Below, piece after piece: positions 1 through 7,317 of a DNA stretch of 11,467 nucleotides. The notes under the pieces were generated by a model. The model did not search any database. It saw only the letters and a list, made by a program, of their open reading frames with translations, and was not told the origin of the DNA. The stretch is from NCBI GenBank assembly GCA_947625445.1, contig CANQOM010000042.1:1-11467 (forward strand), read 5' to 3'. This DNA is from Candidatus Gastranaerophilales bacterium (lineage in GTDB: Bacteria; Cyanobacteriota; Vampirovibrionia; Gastranaerophilales; Gastranaerophilaceae). Numbering within the stretch: the stretch's first letter is position 1; each line of letters starts with the position of its first letter. The position numbers and the translations under genes are program-made.

Positions 1-624
1 ACGGGAATTGATACCGATATAGGAAAAACATATGTAACAAAATGTCTTGCCTCTTATTTTATAAAACAAGGTAAAACAGTAGGTGTTTTTAAACCTTTAC
101 AGTCGGGAGCAATAAATAATAATGGTATATTAATTGCTCCTGATATAGAATCAGTTAAAGAAGTTTCATCAAATGTTAAAACTAAATATTCATATTTACT
201 TGAAGGAGAGGTATCTCCAGCTCTCGCAGCAAGATTGGCTAAAGTAAAGATTGATATTAATAAAATAAAATCGGATTTTGAAAATTTTAAAAAAGAAAAT
301 GATGTTACTCTGGTTGAAGGTGCAGGAGGAATTTTGGCCCCAGTCAGCGATAATATGTTATGTGCCGATTTAATTAAAAATTTAAATTTACCAATAATAA
401 TAGTAACGGTACCTTTTTTAGGCAGATTAAATCATACACTTTTAACTGTTGATTATACAATAAATCATGGAATAAAAATTAAGGGTATTATAGTCAATAA
501 AATTCCAACAAATACTGATGATTTAGCTACATTGCATTTTGTTGAAGAACTGAAAATGTATACTTCCGTTGATATAATAGGTTATATTAATCAAGATTCG
601 GATACGATTAAAAAAGAAATTTAA
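1..624 (+). CDS. bioD: Dethiobiotin synthetase, 5'-truncated by window edge
   Basis: This enzyme closes the ureido ring of dethiobiotin from 7,8-diaminopelargonate, CO2 and ATP, the penultimate step of biotin synthesis, in the cytoplasm. The frame is open from base 1, and 207 residues are visible. Visible residues 2-10 form the BioD P-loop (GIDTDIGKT). KPLQSG follows at 31-36, SPALAA at 72-77 and VEGAGG at 105-110, all family landmarks in the right order and spacing. BioD is usually about 215-235 residues, so only a handful of N-terminal residues, including the start codon, are missing. An internal TTG at 235 also opens the frame but would discard the P-loop, so it is not the start. The gene converges on serB with a 33-base gap. 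Its promoter and any biotin-operon neighbours lie outside the window. Confidence 0.93.
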   Translation, partial: TGIDTDIGKTYVTKCLASYFIKQGKTVGVFKPLQSGAINNNGILIAPDIESVKEVSSNVKTKYSYLLEGEVSPALAARLAKVKIDINKIKSDFENFKKENDVTLVEGAGGILAPVSDNMLCADLIKNLNLPIIIVTVPFLGRLNHTLLTVDYTINHGIKIKGIIVNKIPTNTDDLATLHFVEELKMYTSVDIIGYINQDSDTIKKEI

Positions 625-644
625 TAACCTTGTAATAATCTGTT

Positions 645-666
645 TATTTATAACTTTTTATAAATA
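645..666. terminator. Possible weak bidirectional terminator between bioD and serB
   Basis: An 8-bp perfect inverted repeat (TATTTATA, loop ACTTTT, TATAAATA) sits between the convergent bioD and serB genes and overlaps the serB stop codon. The stem is entirely A/T and has no long T run on either side. It may therefore be only weakly effective, or simply a product of base composition. Confidence 0.25.
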
Positions 667-1278
667 GTTTAGCAGCTCTGTTAAGTCTTTGTTATTGATT
701 ATAATATTGGCATGTTCTTTAAGAATCGGTTTTGCGCAGAAGGCAGCACGTTTAGATGCAAATTTAAACATACTTAAGTCATTCGCCCCGTCACCCACAC
801 AGAGAGTATCATTTTCAGATATATTTAAAAGAGTTTGAAGTCTTTTAAGCATTTTGCCTTTAGAATCTGAGAACATCATTTCTCCTCCTAAAAGACCTGT
901 CATTTCTCCGTTTTTAAAGTGAAGTATATTTGAAAATTGAGCATCATAGCCTAGTGAGTATTGTGCAGGAACTGTTGCACTTTCATACCCGCCTGAAAAA
1001 CAAACTACTTTATATCCCATCTTTTTTAATTCGGTAACGGTTTCTTTTGCACCTTTTGTATATGGAAGATTTTCACAAATGTATTTTATTTTTTCTTCTT
1101 TTGCTCCTTTTAACAGAGCAACACGTTTTATTAAACTTTCAAAAAAATCAATTTTACCTTCCATTGCATCAGTTGTAATTTGTCGCATTAACGGTTCAAT
1201 GTTGTATTCTTTTGCTATAAATTCTAAAGTTTCGCCTTCCATAAGAGTTGAATCAAAATCAAATACCGCTAATTTCAT
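658..1278 (-). CDS. serB: Phosphoserine phosphatase (HAD superfamily)
   Basis: The product dephosphorylates L-3-phosphoserine to L-serine, the last step of the phosphorylated serine pathway, in the cytoplasm. All HAD motifs are visible in its 206 residues. Motif I, DFDSTL (7-12), holds the nucleophile Asp7 and the general acid/base Asp9. Motif II is the Ser in CFSGG (about 93-97). A lysine near 142 in SKGKMLKRL fits the third position. GDGAND (about 162-167) supplies the metal-binding aspartates. The segment AMEGKIDFFESLIKRVALL (about 38-56) is the SerB cap signature with its substrate-binding Glu/Arg. The length suits a minimal SerB without the N-terminal ACT domain. The ATG at 1278 follows a GAAAGG Shine-Dalgarno and a good upstream promoter. 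Other small-molecule HAD phosphatases share the fold, but the cap motif favours SerB. Confidence 0.88.
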   Translation of the reverse strand: MKLAVFDFDSTLMEGETLEFIAKEYNIEPLMRQITTDAMEGKIDFFESLIKRVALLKGAKEEKIKYICENLPYTKGAKETVTELKKMGYKVVCFSGGYESATVPAQYSLGYDAQFSNILHFKNGEMTGLLGGEMMFSDSKGKMLKRLQTLLNISENDTLCVGDGANDLSMFKFASKRAAFCAKPILKEHANIIINNKDLTELLNYL

Positions 1279-1326
1279 TTTTAACCTTTCATCTTTTGTA
1301 AACTTTTTAAAATTTCTTATATAGAA

Positions 1327-1354
1327 ATTATATAAAATAAATGAGTAATAACAA
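1327..1354 (-). promoter_or_regulatory. Promoter for serB
   Basis: Read on the minus strand, TTGTTA (1349-1354) is followed after 16 bases by a perfect TATAAT (1327-1332). Transcription would begin near 1320 and give a leader of about 40 bases containing the serB Shine-Dalgarno. Confidence 0.6.
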
Positions 1355-1417
1355 CAGTTTTAACTACTTTGTATATATTATGTAAATTAAAAAAATAAAT
1401 TTTTTATGGCGAAAAAG

Positions 1418-1446
1418 TTGCTTTTTTGTTATCTTATTGGTATAAG
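1418..1446 (+). promoter_or_regulatory. Promoter for the glucan phosphorylase-family gene
   Basis: TTGCTT (1418-1423) and TATAAG (1441-1446) are separated by 17 bases and lie about 40 bases before the start codon. Together with the serB promoter they make the 1279-1490 spacer a divergent promoter region. I see nothing else in that spacer beyond A/T-rich sequence. Confidence 0.5.
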
Positions 1447-1490
1447 ATACTAGATGGTAAATAATAGTTCAGAAGATAAAAGGAGTACCA

Positions 1491-3179
1491 ATGGGATTAC
1501 CAAATGTAGCATATTTTTCAATGGAAATAGCAATAGACCAGTCAATAGCAACGTATTCTGGCGGTTTAGGATTTCTTGCAGGTTCACACATGCTTTCTGC
1601 AGGTTATCTGCAAATGCCTATGGTCGGTGTTACTATGTTATGGTCATACGGTTATTATAATCAGAGAATTGACCATGAAGGTAATGTAGAAGTTGCATAT
1701 ATCAGAAAACATTATGATTTTCTTACTGATATTAATGAATCCGTTGACGTTGATATTTACGGAGAAAAAGTTAAAGTTAAGGCATATAAATTGGAACCGG
1801 CATTGTTTGATACATGCCCTGTCTATTACTTAACAACAGATATTGATGAAAACTCAGATTGGGCAAAATCAATTTCTCATAAATTATATGACGGTAATGA
1901 AAAAATAAGAATAGCACAAGAGACAGTATTAGGTATAGCAGGTATTAGGTTACTTCAAAAAATCGGATACAAATTTGATTGTGTTCATTTAAATGAAGGT
2001 CATGCACTTCCTGCGGCATTTGAATTATTACATCAATATAATGACGATTTAAATAAAGTTAGATCAACAGTAGTATTTACAACACATACCCCTGTAGCAG
2101 CAGGAAACGAAGTACACTGGGTTGATGAATTGTTAAATGCAGGGTTCTTCGCCGGAGTATCAAGGGATAAAGCGGTACAATTAGGCGGTGAACAATTCTC
2201 TTTGACAGTAGCTGCATTAAGAATGTCAAGATTGGCTAATGCAGTTTCTCAATTGCACGGTTTGGTTTCAAATAAAATGTGGAGTTGGGTCGAAGGCAGA
2301 TGCCCGATTCGTGCTATCACTAATGCCGTAAATCTTCACTATTGGCAAGATGACAGAATGAAAACTAATAACCTTGAAGCTCTTCTTGATGCTAAAAAGG
2401 AAATGAAAAGAGAAGTTTTTGAATTTATAGCCAATACTGTAGGAAAAAGACTTGACCCGAACGTTTTAACTATTACTTGGGCAAGAAGATTTGCTGATTA
2501 TAAACGTGCTTGGCTTATTTTCATGGATGAAAACAGAATTATTAAATTGTTAAACGAAAATAAAGTACAGTTAATATTTGCAGGAAAATTCCATCCTGAT
2601 GATGTAAGCGGAAAAGAAATGTTTAACAAAATATTAAGAAACTCATATTCAATGAAGAATGTTGTAGTCCTTACAGGATATGAACTTGAACTAAGCGGTA
2701 AATTAAAGAGAGCTTCTGATATATGGTTAAATACTCCTTTAAGACCGTTTGAAGCTTCAGGAACATCAGGAATGAGTGCAAATGCAAACGGAGCATTACA
2801 TCTGTCTACATTTGACGGTTGGACTGTTGAAGGTACTTTCCCGGGAATTAATGGATTTACTATTGAATATCCGGGCTTGGATGATAATATTCCTTGGGAA
2901 GAAAGACACAGAAAAGATTACGAATGTATGATGGATATTATTGAAAATCAAATAATTCCTACATATTATAATGATAAAGTTAAATGGGCAACAATGATGC
3001 GTCAAGCAATAAGAACTGCCGAATCATACTTTAACTCAGACAGAATGGTTATAGAATATTATAACAGACTCTATAAACCGATAGCTCATGGTTCAGATGA
3101 AGGTGGAGTTTCAGGTACTGATTATCAGGCAGCTACAACTCCCGCTTCTGATGCTTGGACTTTCTCAAATATTAAATAA
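1491..3179 (+). CDS. Alpha-glucan phosphorylase-family protein (GT35, short form) lacking the PLP lysine
   Basis: Family members phosphorolyse alpha-1,4-glucans such as glycogen to glucose-1-phosphate using pyridoxal phosphate (PLP). The 562-residue protein matches the short bacterial form. It opens with VAYFSMEIAI and the glycine loop YSGGLGFLAG (about 6-33). It then shows HLNEGHA (about 168-174), FTTHTPVAAGNE (about 200-211), ARRFADYKRA (about 331-340, with the phosphate-contacting Lys/Arg pair) and the signature EASGTSGM (421-428). Family members have Lys directly after that motif, forming the Schiff base with PLP; here residue 429 is Ser (codon AGT at 2775) and no lysine lies nearby. The fold and family are clear, but activity as a PLP phosphorylase is doubtful. 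It could be a different glycosyltransferase or a regulatory paralogue. The ATG at 1491 follows a strong AGGAG site. The gene is monocistronic, with its own promoter and terminator. Confidence 0.85.
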   Translation: MGLPNVAYFSMEIAIDQSIATYSGGLGFLAGSHMLSAGYLQMPMVGVTMLWSYGYYNQRIDHEGNVEVAYIRKHYDFLTDINESVDVDIYGEKVKVKAYKLEPALFDTCPVYYLTTDIDENSDWAKSISHKLYDGNEKIRIAQETVLGIAGIRLLQKIGYKFDCVHLNEGHALPAAFELLHQYNDDLNKVRSTVVFTTHTPVAAGNEVHWVDELLNAGFFAGVSRDKAVQLGGEQFSLTVAALRMSRLANAVSQLHGLVSNKMWSWVEGRCPIRAITNAVNLHYWQDDRMKTNNLEALLDAKKEMKREVFEFIANTVGKRLDPNVLTITWARRFADYKRAWLIFMDENRIIKLLNENKVQLIFAGKFHPDDVSGKEMFNKILRNSYSMKNVVVLTGYELELSGKLKRASDIWLNTPLRPFEASGTSGMSANANGALHLSTFDGWTVEGTFPGINGFTIEYPGLDDNIPWEERHRKDYECMMDIIENQIIPTYYNDKVKWATMMRQAIRTAESYFNSDRMVIEYYNRLYKPIAHGSDEGGVSGTDYQAATTPASDAWTFSNIK

Positions 3180-3190
3180 TTAATAAGATT

Positions 3191-3223
3191 AAAAAAGAAG
3201 GACTTTATAGTCCTTCTTTTTTT
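3191..3223 (+). terminator. Strong rho-independent terminator after the glucan phosphorylase-family gene
   Basis: A perfect 14-bp stem (core AAGAAGGACT / AGTCCTTCTT) closes a TTAT tetraloop and runs directly into a T tract. It begins 11 bases after the stop codon. The A run on the left arm may let it work in both directions. Read-through into the next gene should be low, so that gene needs its own promoter. Confidence 0.9.
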
Positions 3224-3227
3224 ATGT

Positions 3228-3233
3228 TCTAAT
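3228..3233 (+). promoter_or_regulatory. Candidate -10 element placing the transcript start on the next gene's ATG
   Basis: TCTAAT (one mismatch to TATAAT) ends six bases before the ATG at 3240, so transcription would start on or next to the start codon. A -35 is poor: TTATAG, inside the terminator loop, is the 17-base-spaced candidate. No Shine-Dalgarno precedes the ATG. Confidence 0.35.
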
Positions 3234-3239
3234 AATATT

Positions 3240-3773
3240 ATGAAGAATGAATTAAGAAAAATAGCAAAAGAAGAACGCTCGAAAGCAGATGTAATAAGAC
3301 TTAGTGAGAAGATAAAAAATAATTTATTTAATATGCCTGAGTTTGCTAAGTCAAAAAATATATTGGCTTATTATTCAATAGGGAGCGAAGTTTCTACACT
3401 TAATTATTTTGAGAATAAGACAAAAAATTGGTATTTGCCCAAAATTGATGGAGATAATCTTGTTGTATGTCCATATAATAATAATTTAAGGGAAAATAAA
3501 TATAAAATATTAGAACCTGAATCTAAGCAAATTGATGATTTAAGTATTATTGATATGATAATAGTACCTGCGCTTTGTGCAGACACAATGGGATATAGAA
3601 TAGGATATGGGAAGGGATTTTATGATAGATTCTTAAAAAAAATAAGCCACAGTCCTTATAAAGTTATCTTAACATATAGTGTTCTTCTAAAAGATGATGT
3701 ATTTCATAGTGAATTTGATGAAAGATGTCAAATTATTGTAACTGATAATGAAATATTAAGAATAGAATGTTAA
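3240..3773 (+). CDS. 5-formyltetrahydrofolate cyclo-ligase (YgfA/Fau/MTHFS family)
   Basis: This enzyme (EC 6.3.3.2) converts 5-formyl-THF to 5,10-methenyl-THF with ATP, recycling folinate into the one-carbon pool in the cytoplasm. The 177-residue length is typical. The N-terminus MKNELRKIAKEER fits the family's basic ATP-binding start. YYSIGSEVST (about 44-53) matches the substrate-binding segment. The diagnostic GYRIGYGKGFYDRFL-type motif spans 118-132, just after IIVPALCADTMG. The C-terminal segment FHSEFDERCQIIVTD (155-169) is the usual end region. The family N-terminus supports the ATG at 3240 although no Shine-Dalgarno is visible and a strong terminator ends only 17 bases upstream. The gene probably starts its own, possibly leaderless, transcript. 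No terminator is obvious after it. Confidence 0.92.
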   Translation: MKNELRKIAKEERSKADVIRLSEKIKNNLFNMPEFAKSKNILAYYSIGSEVSTLNYFENKTKNWYLPKIDGDNLVVCPYNNNLRENKYKILEPESKQIDDLSIIDMIIVPALCADTMGYRIGYGKGFYDRFLKKISHSPYKVILTYSVLLKDDVFHSEFDERCQIIVTDNEILRIEC

Positions 3774-3794
3774 AAATCGGTTAATATATTTGTC

Positions 3795-3823
3795 TTGTGT
3801 GTTTTTTAGAGTAAAATTATAAT
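3795..3823 (+). promoter_or_regulatory. Promoter of the envelope operon
   Basis: TTGTGT (3795-3800) is followed after exactly 17 bases by a perfect TATAAT (3818-3823). Transcription from about 3830 would give a leader of about 19 bases with a GGGGA ribosome site before the 41-codon reading frame. It is the best candidate to drive the three-gene envelope operon. Confidence 0.65.
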
Positions 3824-3848
3824 AGAGAGTTAATACTGGGGATATATT

Positions 3849-3974
3849 ATGGAATTTTTAAGAAAGAATAAAAAGATAATATTAATTATACTTCTTGTTT
3901 GTTTGGGGTCGTGGTTTTTATTTGGTTCTGTAACCGTATTATATACACTATTTTTCATGCCAAGTAACGGGTAA
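3849..3974 (+). CDS. Small single-pass membrane protein (41 aa), first gene of the envelope operon
   Basis: I do not recognise this peptide. It starts at ATG 3849 with GGGGA six bases upstream, and runs 41 codons to TAA at 3972. A basic N-terminus (MEFLRKNKK) is followed by a hydrophobic stretch from about residue 10 to 37, long enough for one full membrane span, and a very short polar tail. It has no lipobox, and the single Cys is mid-helix. Support for it being real comes from its position: a near-ideal promoter and short leader lie just before it, and the peptidase gene starts 8 bases after its stop, an arrangement typical of translational coupling. It could be a membrane adaptor, or simply a leader peptide that sets translation of the peptidase gene. 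Short length keeps confidence moderate. Confidence 0.6.
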   Translation: MEFLRKNKKIILIILLVCLGSWFLFGSVTVLYTLFFMPSNG

Positions 3975-3982
3975 AAATTTTG

Positions 3983-5107
3983 ATGCAATTGGTGAAGAAG
4001 ATAATTATATATGTATTGGTAATTACAGTTGGAATATTTAACTGTAACTTAGCTTATGCAAATAATTCATCACAAATAAAAAAAGTAGAGAGAAAGAGAC
4101 AAATAATAAAAGAAAAAATTAACTCTCTAAGAAAAATGGAAAGACAAGAGACAAATAAACTAAGCAGAAATCAGCAAAAACTTGAAAAAAATCAAAAAGC
4201 TCTTGAACAATCGAAAGCACAGTATAATATAAAACAAAAAAATATTGCGTCATTGCAAAGAGAACTTGATTTGTATTTAAGACAATATAATACAAGACAA
4301 GAAAAGATGGCAAACAGAATTAGACATATATATAAGACAAAACATACGTTAATATTGGATTTACTAATATCTACAAATAGTATAAGCCAATTTTTAGACA
4401 GAATTTATTATCAAAATTTAATAATACAATCAGATAAAGAAAAGATGCAATCATTAAAAACAGAAGCAAGAAATATTGCATTATTGAAACACAGACTTGA
4501 AAATGAGAAAAAACAATTAACTAAAGTTATAATAAATATAGATAAAGAAAATAAGAATATAAAACAAACAATCAGCGAAAATAAATCGATGATTGAAAAA
4601 ATACAAAAAGATAAAAAGGCATATGAGAAGTCGGAAAGAGAGCTAAAACGCCAGTCGGATAGGTTAGCTTCTATGATTTCAAACAGTACAAGACATAGTG
4701 AAGTTGTAGCAGGAAGAGGATTTATCTTGCCGGTACACGGGAGAGTAACATCTCCATTCGGATGGAGAACACATCCGATATTCAAATCAAGAATATTCCA
4801 TTCCGGAATAGATTACGCCGTTCCAATGGGTACGCCTATAAAAGCTTCAAACTCCGGTAAAGTATTGTATTCTGGCTGGTATGGCGGTTATGGAAAAGTT
4901 GTAATAATAGACCATGGTAACTGTACCGGCAAACCCACAACAACTCTGTATGCGCATATGTCGCAACAAAAAGTAACTAAAGGTCAAAATGTAGAAAGAG
5001 GACAAATTATCGGACTCTCAGGCTCAACCGGATATTCTACCGGACCTCATGTCCACTTTGAAGTCAGAATAAACGGTAAACCGCAAAATCCGAATAATTA
5101 CTTATAA
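3983..5107 (+). CDS. Exported coiled-coil M23 (LytM-type) peptidoglycan peptidase, EnvC/NlpD-like
   Basis: This is a probable peptidoglycan endopeptidase, or activator of amidases, acting outside the inner membrane in wall remodelling or cell separation. The 374-residue product has a signal peptide (1-25, cleavage likely after LAYA). A long Lys/Glu/Gln-rich coiled coil spans about 30-230, and a C-terminal M23 domain about 245-374. The zinc-site residues of active LytM enzymes are all present: His273 and Asp277 in HSGID, His325 in LYAHMS, and His356/His358 in HVHFE. It may therefore be catalytic, unlike E. coli EnvC, whose LytM domain is degenerate. I chose the ATG at 3983 over the TTG just before it; a GTG at 3992 also keeps the signal peptide. 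The ribosome site is weak, so translation is probably coupled to the preceding small gene. Confidence 0.88.
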   Translation: MQLVKKIIIYVLVITVGIFNCNLAYANNSSQIKKVERKRQIIKEKINSLRKMERQETNKLSRNQQKLEKNQKALEQSKAQYNIKQKNIASLQRELDLYLRQYNTRQEKMANRIRHIYKTKHTLILDLLISTNSISQFLDRIYYQNLIIQSDKEKMQSLKTEARNIALLKHRLENEKKQLTKVIINIDKENKNIKQTISENKSMIEKIQKDKKAYEKSERELKRQSDRLASMISNSTRHSEVVAGRGFILPVHGRVTSPFGWRTHPIFKSRIFHSGIDYAVPMGTPIKASNSGKVLYSGWYGGYGKVVIIDHGNCTGKPTTTLYAHMSQQKVTKGQNVERGQIIGLSGSTGYSTGPHVHFEVRINGKPQNPNNYL

Positions 5108-5117
5108 GGAAACTAAA

Positions 5118-7304
5118 TTGAAAAATAAATACTTATTATTTTTGTTAATATACTTTATATTTTTTGCAAATATAGCGTTTGCATCAGATTTTTATCCCGA
5201 ATTGGGGATAGATCCTTTTTATTCGTCTCTTAATCCTAATTATAACAATAAAGAGGAATTTACCTCAGGTGAATTTAGTGTCTTAAATTGGTTTAAAAAT
5301 AAAACACAAGATAAATCAGAAAGTAAAACGTTAAAAGATAAAAAACAAAAAAAACTTAAAAAAGAAAAAAAACATGAAAAATTGAATAGTGAGGTTAAAG
5401 AAGAGCCTCAAATTGACAATCAAAAAGAAATCAAACCGGTAAGTGATGTAAAGGAAACTTTTGTAACTCCTGAAGTAAAAAAGCCTATGACAAAGCGTGA
5501 AAAGGAAAAGGCTTTATGGGAGGAAGAAAGGGAAAAAAGAAAAGCACAAGAAAGAGAAATGAGAAAACTAAATGCTCAATTACCTTTCAAAGAAAGATTC
5601 CTTTTGTTTTTAAATCCTGACAGAGTTGTAAACAGACCAAAGCCTGAACCTGATATCCCTATTGACCCTTCTATTGAATTAACTGCTGATGTTATGGAAT
5701 ATTATCCTGATAATTATGAAGTTGAAGCAATAGGAAATGCAAAAGTTAAATTTACTAAACAGAATACAATTTTAAGTGCGAATAAAATAGTATACAATTA
5801 TGACAGAAATATATTAAAAGCACATGAAAATGTTGTGTTAAGTTCTCAGGATTCAATAACAGAAGGTGATTTTATACGTTTAGATTTAACAAAGCCCGAA
5901 GGCTGGATAGAAAATCCTGTAACAACAAATGAAGATATAAAAATAGATGCTAAAGAAGCATATATTTATCCGGATAAAATTGAAGAGTATGAAGGTGTTG
6001 CAAAAATATTACGAGATGAAGTAATAAGTGTAGGTGCATCTTCTTTTGCAGGCTATGTTGATCAAAGTAATGTTCTTATGCCTAATCCTGTTCAATTATC
6101 TGATAGTGATAAAGGTTATTATTCTTTAAAAGCAAAAACTATATATATTGATGCAAAAGATGACCATGATACTATAACTATAAAGAATGCGGATTTATAT
6201 TTTAAAAAGAAAAAAGTGGCAGTAATTCCGTCGTTAAAGATAGTAACAAATAAAAACAGGGCAAATGTTGAAAGTAATTTACCGGAATTTGGTTCTGTGA
6301 ATATGCTAGGGATGCATCTGGGGCCTGCGGTTGTATTAAATGTACCGGGTGGTTCAACATTAAAGTTAGCACCTATTGTTACATATGCAAAAGATAAGTT
6401 TGGTATAGGCGGTATAGCAAGATTTAGAAATGAAACAAATATGACAGAGGCTGCCTATGGAACATCAAGAGACAGATTCCTTTTAAGAGGACGTCAAAAA
6501 ATTGCTCCGGGCTTAATGTTTAATTATTCAAGTTATACCAATCAAAATGAATGGTTTATGGGTTATAGGATGCCAAAGTATTCAGCTCAATTAAGCTATT
6601 CAAGAAGTGATGATGTAAAAGATTTGGGATTAACCTTCTCTCAAATGTATTCAGCAGGGGCATTTGTAGACAGAGCAAACGGAACAGACTTAAGAGATAC
6701 TGAGGGACGTTTCAGATGGATGACTCAATCTGTAAAACCTATATATAAATATATAAACGAGGAAGGAAATGTAGGTTTTGCAACCGGCTTGGTTGCTCAA
6801 ACCGCAGCAACTGCATATACAACAGGTGATGTTACAGGTTTATTTAGAATAGGCCCTTCTATATCTACAAAGGTCGGACCATGGAATCAGTCTTTTGTTT
6901 ATTATCAAAGTGCAATAGCCGGAAATAGCCCTTTTGATTTTGACAGGTACAGATATGGTCGTTCTAATTTTGTTGTTATTGAAAGTTTAAAATTATGCAA
7001 GTATTTAACTGTTGGATATCTGGCTTCAATAGCTATGAACAGAGAGGTTAAATCTGACGATACATTCCAAGAAAACAGGGTATTGTTAAGTGTCGGACCC
7101 GACTATGCTAAAGTGACTATCGGTTATGATTCCATAAGACATAATACTATGTTATTATTCTCTATGCTTTTGGGTATGGAAGATTCAGAAATTGAATTTG
7201 ATAAATCTGTTACAAATAATCCTGATAAAATAGGAAAAGAAAAGAAAAAAGCAAGAAAAAAGAAAAAGAAAAATTATAAAAAATATTTAAAAGAATCTGT
7301 ATAA
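5118..7304 (+). CDS. OstA/LptD-like outer-membrane LPS-assembly protein
   Basis: This is probably the outer-membrane component that receives lipopolysaccharide from the Lpt bridge. The start is TTG at 5118, supported by TAAGGA seven bases upstream and by the signal peptide it opens (1-22, ending AFA before SDFYPE). A very Lys/Glu-rich linker spans about 60-150. An OstA/LptA-type domain follows from about 187, with repeats such as ADVMEYYPDNYEVEAIGNAKV and ANKIVYNYDRNILKAHENVVL-like strands, and beta-rich sequence continues to about 370. Residues about 390-690 alternate aromatic and polar residues as in a beta-barrel. The protein has only one Cys, in the barrel, so the disulfides that mature E. 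coli LptD are absent. The last 29 residues include 13 lysines. Four bases more than a ribosome site separate it from the peptidase gene, so the two are surely co-transcribed. Family assignment is strong for the OstA domain, less so for the barrel. Confidence 0.78.
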   Translation: MKNKYLLFLLIYFIFFANIAFASDFYPELGIDPFYSSLNPNYNNKEEFTSGEFSVLNWFKNKTQDKSESKTLKDKKQKKLKKEKKHEKLNSEVKEEPQIDNQKEIKPVSDVKETFVTPEVKKPMTKREKEKALWEEEREKRKAQEREMRKLNAQLPFKERFLLFLNPDRVVNRPKPEPDIPIDPSIELTADVMEYYPDNYEVEAIGNAKVKFTKQNTILSANKIVYNYDRNILKAHENVVLSSQDSITEGDFIRLDLTKPEGWIENPVTTNEDIKIDAKEAYIYPDKIEEYEGVAKILRDEVISVGASSFAGYVDQSNVLMPNPVQLSDSDKGYYSLKAKTIYIDAKDDHDTITIKNADLYFKKKKVAVIPSLKIVTNKNRANVESNLPEFGSVNMLGMHLGPAVVLNVPGGSTLKLAPIVTYAKDKFGIGGIARFRNETNMTEAAYGTSRDRFLLRGRQKIAPGLMFNYSSYTNQNEWFMGYRMPKYSAQLSYSRSDDVKDLGLTFSQMYSAGAFVDRANGTDLRDTEGRFRWMTQSVKPIYKYINEEGNVGFATGLVAQTAATAYTTGDVTGLFRIGPSISTKVGPWNQSFVYYQSAIAGNSPFDFDRYRYGRSNFVVIESLKLCKYLTVGYLASIAMNREVKSDDTFQENRVLLSVGPDYAKVTIGYDSIRHNTMLLFSMLLGMEDSEIEFDKSVTNNPDKIGKEKKKARKKKKKNYKKYLKESV

Positions 7305-7317
7305 TTAAATTATTATA

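Noticed and set aside
235..624. TTG at 235 as the start of a 129-residue protein
   Set aside because: The frame is open to base 1 and the upstream part encodes the BioD P-loop and KPLQSG motifs, so this is the interior of a truncated gene.
1454..1660. 68-codon frame starting just before the glucan phosphorylase-family gene
   Set aside because: It overlaps the true start in another frame. The AGGAG site and family N-terminus belong to the ATG at 1491.
2796..3005. Minus-strand open frame inside the glucan phosphorylase-family gene
   Set aside because: It is antisense to a conserved coding region, with no ribosome site or recognisable product.
4411..4785. Minus-strand open frame of 124 codons opposite the M23 peptidase gene
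   Set aside because: It lies wholly within a well-supported gene, and its Phe/Ser/Ile-rich product is the usual mirror of a Lys/Glu-rich coiled coil.
5330..5400. A-rich tract in the LptD-like gene as a possible frameshift site
   Set aside because: The frame stays open on both sides with consistent Lys/Glu linker composition, so there is no sign of a break.
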